DNA from: JBCCIM01 sp045106435
GTDB taxonomy: Bacteria > Bacteroidota > Rhodothermia > Rhodothermales > JAHQVL01
Reading direction: 5' to 3'
Assembly (NCBI GenBank): GCA_045106435.1
Contig: JBGCEN010000196.1
Coordinates: forward strand, 1 to 11,882
Length of the DNA stretch: 11,882 bases
Part shown: positions 5,799 to 11,600 of the stretch, in pieces
Layout of the letters: each line of letters opens with the position of its first letter
Numbering within the stretch: the first letter of the stretch is position 1
The notes under the pieces: generated by a model
Database searches by the model: none
The model's input: only the letters and a program-made list of their open reading frames with translations
What the model was told of the DNA's origin: nothing
Program-made: the position numbers and the translations under genes

Positions 5799-5800
5799 AC

Positions 5801-5943
5801 TACTAACGCCCGGCTCAAACCGACCTCCACTGCGTTGCTCGTTTTGTGCTTTTCCGCTACGCTCGCACAAAAGTTGCGCCTTCAGTACTTTATAGAAATC
5901 TAAAGCCCTCAGCATTCCGCAACAGAGTGCCAAATCGATATAC
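5801..5943 (+). repeat. attC site H, hybrid of two attC types
   Basis: R'' is TACTAAC at 5801-5807, matching the cassette 8 start TTAGTAG as its complement (CTACTAA). The left half (GCCCGGCTCAAACCGACCTCCACTGCG) is unlike the resident family. It contains a hairpin, TTTTGTGC (5842-5849) with GCACAAAA (5865-5872), typical of a foreign attC. From about 5885 the sequence switches to the resident right half (a TACTTT block, GCCCTCAG, then GAGTGCCAAATCG). R' is degenerate, GATATAC at 5937-5943 instead of GTTATAC. The site looks like a recombined or deletion-fused attC and may no longer work. Confidence 0.78.
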
Positions 5944-6100
5944 CTCTTCTGTTACCTATCTACCTGGCCCCTTTAATCCTTTTCTTGGTAATCATCACCT
6001 GATTATTATGTCTCAGGTTTTAACAAGCTCCTGCATTGAGTCAAGCAGTTCTGCTCTCGGATTCCTGGTCACTGGCATTGGAGTGGGCGTTCAGCAGTAG

Positions 6101-6232
6101 GGCTACGAGATTAATTCAGACAACAGGTATCTTTACGTTGCAAACTCCAAATCACGGAACGTGAGTGTCATCGATACACAAAGGAACGAAGTGGTAGATA
6201 CGATTGCGTTAGAAAACGTGCTTGGCGCCTAG
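6101..6232 (+). pseudogene. YVTN-type beta-propeller gene remnant
   Basis: One open frame reads SDNRYLYVANSKSRNVSVID and continues as TQRNEVVDTIALENV before a TAG at 6230-6232. The LYVAN..S..VSVIDT...VVDTI pattern is a single blade of a YVTN/NHL-type beta-propeller, secreted or periplasmic proteins usually carrying many such repeats. Here only one blade remains, a TAG lies directly upstream in frame (6098-6100), and no start codon is present. It is the decayed end of a larger gene. It lies on the opposite strand to the LVIVD gene and converges with it, which suggests the captured segment once included a third propeller-type gene. Confidence 0.65.
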
Positions 6233-6269
6233 GATATCATCGTCAAGTAATTTTCTTTTTCAGAACCTC

Positions 6270-6315
6270 GGGCACGTACCTCATCGCTATGTTTTTGGCG
6301 ATGAGGTACGTACCC
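6270..6315. terminator. Strong hairpin, 18-bp arms, between convergent genes
   Basis: The arms 6270-6287 and 6298-6315 pair at 17 of 18 positions around a 10-nt loop containing five T. It lies 48 bp beyond the stop of the minus-strand LVIVD gene and 38 bp beyond the end of the propeller remnant, so it fits a bidirectional transcription end. No T-run follows on either strand (the minus strand continues GAGGTTCTGAAAAAG), so a canonical Rho-independent terminator is not shown. It could also be a mobile-element or recombination structure. Confidence 0.5.
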
Positions 6316-6362
6316 GCGGATGTTTCGGGCCTGGCAGGATGTGCAGACCGACAAAAACGCGC

Positions 6363-8222
6363 CTATTGTTGCGCGGCCATTCCTCTGAGCACGGTCGCGA
6401 GTTTGGCCATCCGTTCGGCATCGCCACCGAGTTCACGGGCCTCAATCAGCGCGACATCGGCCTCAATCGTCGCCGCCAAGGCGTTCAGCTGCATCGCCGA
6501 CGCATTGCCGCTGAGCGTCCGCTGCGCCTCCTCAGCGCGACTGTTCAAGATACGGTTGGCGCGCACCATCTGATCTAAATACGCCTGCGCGACGTCCACT
6601 GACGGCTCCCACTCTACTTTCGACTGAAGCTGTGCGTTGAACTCATCCATCACCACCGCTTCTGCCGCGCGGATCTCGGCCGCTGAGAGGTGCTCCCCCG
6701 GGGTGAGACGCAGGACATCGATGCCCCGCATAATCTCGGCACCGTAGAGCCGGCCATTGTACCAGTATGTTGACCAGTAACCGCCAGTGAAGAGCGTATC
6801 AGCAGACATCGGGCCGCGATCAAAGAAGGCGATCTCAAAGGGGTTCTCCGGGTCCGTGAAGTCCATTAGACTAAGACCTCCCTGATACCAGGCCTGGGCC
6901 ATAATGTCGCGACCCGGGACCGGAATGAGTGAGCCATTGTGGGCAACGCAGTTCTCGGTCTCGGTCTGTGGAACCGGGAGCTTGTAGTAGCTCGCCAGTT
7001 CCATGTTGCCATCTTCGCCAATCCGGAAGATGGCATTTGCACCCCACGTGGCTGGATCTGTGCCTCGGCAGCGCGGTGCGTTGCCGCCGCCCCATTCATC
7101 TGTAAAGATGACGACATCGCCGTCGTTGTTAAAGGTGGCTGAATGCCAGTAGGCAAAGTTCGGATCGACCCGCTCACTGATCCGACGCGGGTTCTCCGCG
7201 TCTGAGATGTCAAGAAGAATGCCGTTGCCGGAGCATGCCCCGCCGGCGAGCCCGATGCCGGGGTAGGCGGTGATGTCGTGACACCGGTTGGTGCCCCGTG
7301 TGGACTGCGTGCCTTCCCCATGGTTACCTCCTTGCCACAACCCGTCGATCTTACCTTCTTCGTTGGCAAAGATGCGTGGCATGTTCACAATCTCAGCCGC
7401 TGCCGGATTAGCCAGCGGCACCTTCACAACCTCGATCCGGAAAAGTGATGTATTCGGATCTTCGTCAGGGTCTGCGCTGGAGCAGCCCTGCAGTTCACCA
7501 CCCGGGCGTACACGGCTCGTACCCTGGATGTAGACGTAGATGTTTTCTGTATCGCCCGGCTGTGTGACAATCGTGTGTGTATGTGACCCGCGGCAGGACT
7601 GCACGGCGGCCACTTGCGTTGGGTTTGCCATGTCTGAAACGTCGAAAATGCGCACGCCCCGCATCCGCTCGGCAGAAATGGAGTCGGCAACACCTTCAAT
7701 CCCGCAGTCCAGCCGTCCACGGGTCTCTTGCGCCGACATCACGATTAGGTCGCCAAAGACCGAGACGTCTCCCTGGCCGCCGGGGCAAACCACAGATAGC
7801 TCGTATACGGGATCTTTCGGGTTACTGATGTCGATGACCTGGAATCCGTTGTAATTCCCCTGGATCAGCCGGTTACCCTGGAAAGCCAAATCCGTATTGT
7901 TGAACCGCCGGTCGGCTGGCCTCTCGGGGTTGAAGAAGCCATCTGCCCGCGGGATCGCGGCGAGGAGTTCCAGGCCCTTGATCGCCGTTTCAGCATCTGC
8001 CCAGCCGGCACCAAGTCCGATCCGCGGATCGTTTGGGTCCCAGTCGAGGCCATGAGGGGCGGGCTGAGCAGGTGGCTGCATCACCGCGTTGGGTATCTCT
8101 GCAACATCTGTCTGCTGTGCAACGGCGTCCATGCCGGTCAACACAGTGACGACCAGCGTAGTGACGACCAGTGTAGCCACAACCAAGAGGCCGCGGCCCC
8201 ATGTTTGACCGAAGTCCTTCAT
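6363..8222 (-). CDS. Secreted LVIVD-repeat beta-propeller protein (619 aa)
   Basis: An N-terminal hydrophobic stretch (about residues 11-29) ending near AVAQQ indicates export. LVIVD-type blades are visible as FQVIDISNPKDPV (127-139), VRIFDVSDMANPTQV (190-204), ILLDISDAENPRRI (335-348) and LSLMDFTDPENPFEI (450-464). Conserved histidine/cysteine positions include SHTHT (213-217), RCHD (313-316), YWHS (358-361) and CVAHNG (425-430). The last 110 residues are a helical Ala-rich tail. The start ATG has an excellent AAGGAGAGG about 8 nt upstream. It follows the DUF305 gene by 44 bp on the same strand, so the two form an operon. The biochemical role of such proteins is not established; periplasmic location and partnership with the metal-type DUF305 protein are inference. 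Confidence 0.88.
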   Translation of the reverse strand: MKDFGQTWGRGLLVVATLVVTTLVVTVLTGMDAVAQQTDVAEIPNAVMQPPAQPAPHGLDWDPNDPRIGLGAGWADAETAIKGLELLAAIPRADGFFNPERPADRRFNNTDLAFQGNRLIQGNYNGFQVIDISNPKDPVYELSVVCPGGQGDVSVFGDLIVMSAQETRGRLDCGIEGVADSISAERMRGVRIFDVSDMANPTQVAAVQSCRGSHTHTIVTQPGDTENIYVYIQGTSRVRPGGELQGCSSADPDEDPNTSLFRIEVVKVPLANPAAAEIVNMPRIFANEEGKIDGLWQGGNHGEGTQSTRGTNRCHDITAYPGIGLAGGACSGNGILLDISDAENPRRISERVDPNFAYWHSATFNNDGDVVIFTDEWGGGNAPRCRGTDPATWGANAIFRIGEDGNMELASYYKLPVPQTETENCVAHNGSLIPVPGRDIMAQAWYQGGLSLMDFTDPENPFEIAFFDRGPMSADTLFTGGYWSTYWYNGRLYGAEIMRGIDVLRLTPGEHLSAAEIRAAEAVVMDEFNAQLQSKVEWEPSVDVAQAYLDQMVRANRILNSRAEEAQRTLSGNASAMQLNALAATIEADVALIEARELGGDAERMAKLATVLRGMAAQQ

Positions 8223-8266
8223 ATTTATACCTCTCCTTGGGTTGAAATTTGTATTTCCCGTGTCTG

Positions 8267-9013
8267 TCAGCGCAGCTGCTCGAGAAGCGTGCGCATGCGA
8301 TTGATTTCCATCTGTTGATCCGCGTCGACCTCTTCGGCAAACGTGAAGATCGTTGACTCCTGTGCTGAGCCAGAACTATTAAACAGGGTTTCCACCATAT
8401 CGATGGCCCCCTGGTGGTGTTGAATCATCCCTTCAAGGAAGAGCCTGTCGAACGCGATCCCGCGTGCATTCGTGAGGGCCTCCATCTGCTCTGCGGTAAG
8501 CATGCCGGGCATCACGTGGAGTCCACCCGCCATATCGTGTTGCATCCCGTCATTGTGCATCTTGACATTGTGCATCTTGTCATTGTGCATCCCCCGCATG
8601 GGCATCTCGATGGGTTGGCCCCGCTCGGTGAGCCACATCTCCATCAGCTTGATCTCGTCGCGCTGCGAGATCTCCATGCGTAATGCCATCTGACGGACTG
8701 CGTTGGTGGTAGCGTGTTTATGAACGAGCGCCGTCATCTGGAGCGCTTGCGCGTGATGCGGGATCATGCCTTGCATGAAGCGAACGTCTGCCTCCGTATA
8801 TGTCGCGCCGGCTACATTGTCGAGATCCTCCAGAGAAAAAACGCTACTGCCCTCCCCGGGAGCACCCGGCTGGACCACACGAGGTCCTTCAGTCTGTGCA
8901 GGCATAGACGTATGTTTCGAGCCACTGCAAGCTGCGAGCGCGCATATTGAGAGAACCAACAAGACAGAGATTATCGTGCGAGTCAACATAGGCCGGCGTT
9001 TGATACTTGCCAT
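8267..9013 (-). CDS. DUF305 lipoprotein with Met/His-rich insert (248 aa)
   Basis: A lipoprotein signal ends in LAAC (residues 26-29), so the mature protein is probably anchored in a membrane facing the periplasm. The DUF305 ferritin-like helical domain is clear: DVRFMQGMIPHHAQALQM with H86-H87, then a helix ending in MEMWLTERGQ, and a second half ITNARG-like segment with FLEGMIQHHQGAIDM (H199-H200). Between the halves lies a Met/His-rich linker (about 137-171) with MHNDK-type pentapeptides. DUF305 proteins are often found near copper resistance genes. Start is uncertain: ATG 9013 gives MASIKRRP plus the hydrophobic core. ATG 8989, ATG 9022 and GTG 9058 are alternatives, and none has a good Shine-Dalgarno sequence. 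It is the first gene of the minus-strand pair. Confidence 0.88.
   Translation of the reverse strand: MASIKRRPMLTRTIISVLLVLSICALAACSGSKHTSMPAQTEGPRVVQPGAPGEGSSVFSLEDLDNVAGATYTEADVRFMQGMIPHHAQALQMTALVHKHATTNAVRQMALRMEISQRDEIKLMEMWLTERGQPIEMPMRGMHNDKMHNVKMHNDGMQHDMAGGLHVMPGMLTAEQMEALTNARGIAFDRLFLEGMIQHHQGAIDMVETLFNSSGSAQESTIFTFAEEVDADQQMEINRMRTLLEQLR
8551..8595 (-). repeat. 15-bp tandem repeat, three copies, coding MHND/VK pentapeptides
   Basis: Copies at 8551-8565, 8566-8580 and 8581-8595 read CATTGTGCATCTTGA/T on the + strand, the last diverging after CATTGTGCAT. In the DUF305 protein they encode MHNDK, MHNVK and MHNDG, followed by MQHDM. The near-identity at DNA level points to recent slippage or duplication expanding a methionine/histidine motif. 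Confidence 0.9.
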
Positions 9014-9059
9014 TTCAGTCATGTTGATGTATTGGCAAGTACGTATATGATTCTGCACA

Positions 9060-9075
9060 GGCTCTGATCAGAGCC
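9060..9075. promoter_or_regulatory. Perfect 16-bp palindrome upstream of the DUF305 gene
   Basis: GGCTCTGATCAGAGCC is a perfect palindrome just upstream of the earliest possible start of the DUF305-LVIVD operon, where a repressor or activator operator would be expected. A weak TATACC-type -10 candidate lies about 10 bp farther upstream on the minus strand (around 9081-9089), without a convincing -35. The regulator is unknown. Confidence 0.45.
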
Positions 9076-9236
9076 GTTCCAGGTATAGTGGGGTGGCTTA
9101 AAACAACGAATCGAATATACAGATTTCCGGGTTAACGAATCAATCGGTGTGTCTCTTGTTGAACAAGCAGGTGGCACACCAGGTCTGCTGAAGTGCTTCA
9201 AAGCTGGAAACAAGGCCACATAATAGCTCTTAGCTC

Positions 9237-9260
9237 GACTTTGTCCTTTTGGACAAAGTC
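9237..9260. other. Perfect hairpin with 10-bp stem and TTTT loop
   Basis: GACTTTGTCC (9237-9246) and GGACAAAGTC (9251-9260) pair perfectly across a 4-nt loop. No T-run follows on either strand, so it is not an obvious intrinsic terminator. The surrounding 9076-9278 stretch holds no convincing gene. The hairpin may mark the right junction of the captured segment. Confidence 0.5.
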
Positions 9261-9278
9261 TCGAATATCGAACACCGA

Positions 9279-9614
9279 TCAAGGAATGTCCAATTTTGAA
9301 GGGTTTTTAAGCGCTATCTCGATGTTAGACATACCTTTTGAGTCTTCGCCGTTTAATTTATCCAAGTCTGGTTGGTAAACCGAGACGTATAAATAATCGA
9401 AAAAGACCTTGGTGGCGCTAAAAAGAGGCTTTGACATTTTCTTAAGCGCAGTCAGGCTTAATTGTGCATTCCCGAGATGAAGAATTGGATTCGCTGGATT
9501 TGCAGACGGCAGCCTATTTAGGGAAACGTGTTGGTAATTTTGTGAAAGTGATGGGGGACAACAAGATATAGTTTTGAATGATCTTTGCAGTAATAGTGCA
9601 TATAACAAGGCCAT
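9279..9614 (-). CDS. Possible hypothetical protein on the reverse strand (about 111 aa), doubtful
   Basis: An open frame on the minus strand ends at 9279. Its second half (TALKKMSKPLFSATKVFFD and QPDLDKLNGEDSKGMSNIE) has a composition like real protein. The first half is less convincing, and the only long-form ATG lies inside the left arm of attC I, which would be odd for a functional start. No family was recognised. It may be a remnant of a reverse-oriented gene cut by recombination at the attC, or a chance frame. The opposite strand of this stretch shows no better reading frame. Confidence 0.22.
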   Translation of the reverse strand: MALLYALLLQRSFKTISCCPPSLSQNYQHVSLNRLPSANPANPILHLGNAQLSLTALKKMSKPLFSATKVFFDYLYVSVYQPDLDKLNGEDSKGMSNIEIALKNPSKLDIP

Positions 9615-9727
9615 TAATGGCCGACTAAATACGTGTTGCATCTAGCTTTGATTAATCGCTGTATCTTTCTACTTTGATCATAACTTGTCTCCTCAGTATT
9701 CGGCAGGTTATGGCCGTACCGTTATGC
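9600..9727 (+). repeat. attC site I, resident family
   Basis: R'' is ATATAAC at 9600-9606 and R' is GTTATGC at 9721-9727. The resident block is present as GGCCATTAATGGCC. The right arm has TCTCCTCAGTATTCGGCAGG, a variant of the usual CTGCCCTCAG region. The arms CTAAATAC and GTATTCGG pair partly. The cassette upstream of it does not start with the matching complement. Confidence 0.9.
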
Positions 9728-9759
9728 TGCCTCAATTAAGCACATAGATGATTTAAATT

Positions 9760-10071
9760 ATGTATGCAAAAGATTTCTTCGCCAAGAACAAACTTCAACT
9801 AAATCCTGGCTTGTGCTTTGTGATTATGCCTTTCGCATCTAAATTCGACGAGGCGTGGGCTGCAATAAGAGACACTGTTTCATATCAACGTTTCAATACA
9901 AACAAGATCGCATTATATAGTAATGGATCCTTTGATGCTAGCAAGCACAAAAGCGGTACACTCATATTCAGTTCAAACGGTACTTATGAGAAAAGGGAGT
10001 CGACGATAAAATTCAAGGTGGATCAAATTTGGGATGTTGAGAAACTGTTAAGATTTCAGGTTCGCAATTGA
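9760..10071 (+). CDS. Short protein with TIR-like/deoxyribosyltransferase-like N-terminus (103 aa)
   Basis: Residues about 15-40 read NPGLCFVIMPFASKFDEAW and then AAIRDTV. The (C/V)FVIMPF..FD pattern marks the first strand and helix of TIR-like and nucleoside 2-deoxyribosyltransferase-like domains, which bind or cleave nucleotides such as NAD+ and often serve in phage defence. After residue about 40 this fold stops. The rest (SGTLIFSSNGTYEKRESTIKF, KVDQIWDVEKLLRFQV) is an unrelated beta-rich tail. At 103 aa the protein is too short for a complete TIR-like domain, so it is probably a truncated or fused gene product and not an active enzyme. It is the only gene between attC I and J. Confidence 0.6.
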   Translation: MYAKDFFAKNKLQLNPGLCFVIMPFASKFDEAWAAIRDTVSYQRFNTNKIALYSNGSFDASKHKSGTLIFSSNGTYEKRESTIKFKVDQIWDVEKLLRFQVRN

Positions 10072-10143
10072 GAGAGATGAGATTTTGAGTGATTTTGGAT
10101 ACGACTTTTTGAGCGCATAGCAGCGTTACGTGTGAAAAAAGCG

Positions 10144-10268
10144 GATTCAAAAGCTGATTAACGGCCGGTTCAATGCGTCGGGTTTTGTACTTGCATCAGC
10201 CTTCTTGTCATTGTTACCTTGAAGAAACCTCGCCTAGTATTTGGCGGGTTTTGGCTGTGCCGTTATGT
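10144..10268 (+). repeat. attC site J, degenerate left end
   Basis: The interior matches the resident family (GATTAACGGCCGG, a TTACCTTGAAGAAACC stretch, CTAGTATTTGGCGGG) and R' is GTTATGT at 10262-10268. The R'' position reads GATTCAA (10144-10150), so the essential AAC is gone. The left core is probably inactive, which would lock the upstream gene in place. Confidence 0.72.
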
Positions 10269-10298
10269 GCCTTGCAAAGTTATGAGCATTCATCTATT

Positions 10299-10319
10299 GG
10301 AGGCATTTTAATGTGCTGA
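10299..10319 (+). promoter_or_regulatory. Strong Shine-Dalgarno feeding a two-codon mini-ORF before the YdjM gene
   Basis: GGAGG at 10299-10303 is followed 7 nt later by ATG TGC TGA (10311-10319). The mini-ORF is in the same frame as the real start at 10332, four codons beyond its stop. Either this is a leader that controls re-initiation, or an in-frame stop has cut off a former seven-residue extension. The downstream ATG has no close Shine-Dalgarno sequence of its own. Confidence 0.5.
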
Positions 10320-10331
10320 AAAAATACTCAC

Positions 10332-11327
10332 ATGGACATAATCACTCAGGGTTTACTTGGGGCAACTATTGCACAAGCCGGCGCAAAGCCCAATGAAGTA
10401 CGATTGGCCACGTTCGTTGGCTTCTGCGCACCGCTGCTTGCCGATGCTGACACCTTAATTCGTTCGACTGAAGATCCGCTGCTCTTTCTGGAGAATCACC
10501 GACACTTTACCCATGCCCTATCATTTATACCCGTAGGTGCCTTAATTGCATCATTGCTGCTCTGGCCATTGTTGAGGAAGCGGCTCGGGTTTAAAAGAAT
10601 CTATCTTTACGGGCTGCTCGGATATGCCTCCGCCGGCTTTCTGGATGCTTGCACCAGCTACGGTACCCACTTGTTATGGCCATTCAATAACGACCGAATT
10701 GCATGGAGCATCATCTCCATCTTCGATCCCGTATTCTCAGTAGCGCTGATCGTAGCAGTTGTCTTTGGTGCTGTAAAATACCAACCGAAAGCAGCGAGGG
10801 CTGGTATTGCGTTCGCCGCTGCTTATTTACTACTCGGCACGATTCAGCATGAGCGTGCTGAATCTCTTGCTCGTGTACAGGCCCTGCAACGTGGCCACAC
10901 TATTGAGCGCCTGATCGTCAAACCCACATTGGGCAATCTACTGCTATGGCGTTCGGTTTATGAGTCGGATGGCATGTATTACGTTGATGCTGTACGTGTT
11001 GGACTGCTCAATAATGCTAAAGTCTTTAAGGGTAACAAGGTGCAAGCCTTCGATATCAACCGTGATCTGCCTCAAGTAAGAGACCAGATGGTCGTCTATC
11101 GTGATATCAAACGCTTTGAATTATTCTCTGATGGATTTCTCGCCTGGCACCCGGAGCGTTCCAATGTTTTGGGTGATGTGCGTTACGCCATGCTACCTAC
11201 CAGCATCCATCCTCTTTGGGGAATCGAATTGAACCTGGATGCACCGAATGAACATGTCAAATTCGATACCTTTCGCACAATGTCTGAAGCCGAGACCAAG
11301 GCCTTCATTGACATGTTGTTCAATTGA
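10332..11327 (+). CDS. YdjM-family membrane-bound metal-dependent hydrolase (331 aa)
   Basis: The N-terminus MDIITQGLLGATIAQAG is diagnostic of the YdjM/LexA-regulated inner-membrane hydrolase family. Candidate metal ligands follow in order: D38/D40 in LLADADTL, HRHFTH at residues 56-61, D105 with TSYGTHLLWP at 108-117, and D121/D132. Four hydrophobic segments (about 62-81, 88-106, 125-147, 154-171) place it in the cytoplasmic membrane. The C-terminal 150 residues form a soluble domain. The length is normal and all motifs are intact. The substrate is not established; phospholipid- or membrane-related hydrolysis is often assumed. At about 1 kb it is large for a cassette gene. ATG 10332 matches the family start despite the mini-ORF ahead of it. 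Confidence 0.88.
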   Translation: MDIITQGLLGATIAQAGAKPNEVRLATFVGFCAPLLADADTLIRSTEDPLLFLENHRHFTHALSFIPVGALIASLLLWPLLRKRLGFKRIYLYGLLGYASAGFLDACTSYGTHLLWPFNNDRIAWSIISIFDPVFSVALIVAVVFGAVKYQPKAARAGIAFAAAYLLLGTIQHERAESLARVQALQRGHTIERLIVKPTLGNLLLWRSVYESDGMYYVDAVRVGLLNNAKVFKGNKVQAFDINRDLPQVRDQMVVYRDIKRFELFSDGFLAWHPERSNVLGDVRYAMLPTSIHPLWGIELNLDAPNEHVKFDTFRTMSEAETKAFIDMLFN

Positions 11328-11451
11328 TTAAAACCGGTCACTCGTTTTTTGAAGACCTGAAGCAAGAAGCTCCATCAAAGCAAGTCCAGATGAAGAGGAT
11401 GGAGAAGAGTTGCTTATAACCGGTCTACATAAAGCTTAGGCTATTGGGTGG

Positions 11452-11581
11452 GTATAACAAGGCCATGAATGGCCGGCTCAAGGCGTGCGACTTTCTGCTT
11501 GCCTCAGTGTTCGTTTAAATGGTATTTTGAAGACGGTTTCTACTCTCAGATATTTGTCGGGTTATGCCCAGGTCGTTATGC
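11452..11581 (+). repeat. attC site K, resident family
   Basis: R'' is GTATAAC at 11452-11458 and R' is GTTATGC at 11575-11581. It has GGCCATGAATGGCC in place of GGCCATTAACGGCC, TTCTACTCTCAG in place of TCTGCCCTCAG, and a second GTTATGC inside the right arm (11560-11566). The upstream unit begins TTATGTGCC, which does not complement this R'' (expected TTATAC). Confidence 0.9.
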
Positions 11582-11600
11582 GTACTGTAAATCCATAGTT

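Larger units (their letters stand above)
1..5943 (+). mobile_element. Integron gene-cassette array, upstream block (cassettes 1-8)
   Basis: Eight consecutive gene-plus-attC units all read on the + strand. Site-to-site spacing is roughly 420 to 740 bp, and each unit has one or two short genes followed by an attC. The first bases of cassettes 2 to 8 (positions 692, 1503, 2303, 3039, 3813, 4607 and 5383) are reverse-complementary to the R'' box at the end of the same cassette, as integron recombination between G and TT of the R' box predicts. Several genes are toxin-antitoxin types, typical of large sedentary integrons. No intI or attI is in view, so the distance to the array's integrase end is unknown. 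The first cassette lacks its 5' boundary here. Confidence 0.93.
5944..9599. other. Captured or inserted GC-rich segment interrupting the array
   Basis: The stretch is about 3.66 kb, far longer than the other units. Its main genes read against the array, and it is visibly richer in G and C between about 6300 and 9000. Its left edge (ATATACCTC) and the next R'' (ATATAAC at 9600) are not complementary, unlike cassettes 2-8, so it is not one intact cassette. No transposase, target-site duplication or terminal inverted repeat was found by eye. Bases 5944-6100 show nothing recognisable. Confidence 0.65.

Noticed and set aside
5846..6100. + strand open frame of 84 aa
   Set aside because: It begins inside attC H, runs through the hairpin arm and shows no domain; it is a chance frame across the attC right half.
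6866..7369. Minus-strand 167-aa open frame inside the LVIVD gene
   Set aside because: It is out of phase with the well-supported LVIVD protein and has low-complexity Arg/Pro/Ser composition typical of shadow frames in GC-rich genes.
9237..9260. Hairpin as an intrinsic terminator
   Set aside because: No T-run follows the stem on either strand, and no supported gene ends nearby on the + strand.
9019..9282. Minus-strand 87-aa frame upstream of the DUF305 gene
   Set aside because: It spans the palindrome and the hairpin, has no motif and no ribosome binding site, and overlaps the DUF305 start region out of frame.
5944..9599. Composite transposon or insertion sequence carrying the DUF305-LVIVD operon
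   Set aside because: No transposase, matching terminal repeats or target-site duplication could be seen; kept only as a captured or inserted segment.
618..11581. Regularly spaced repeats as a CRISPR array
   Set aside because: The repeats are 80-143 bp, contain R'' and R' cores, and are separated by whole genes rather than short spacers; they are attC sites.
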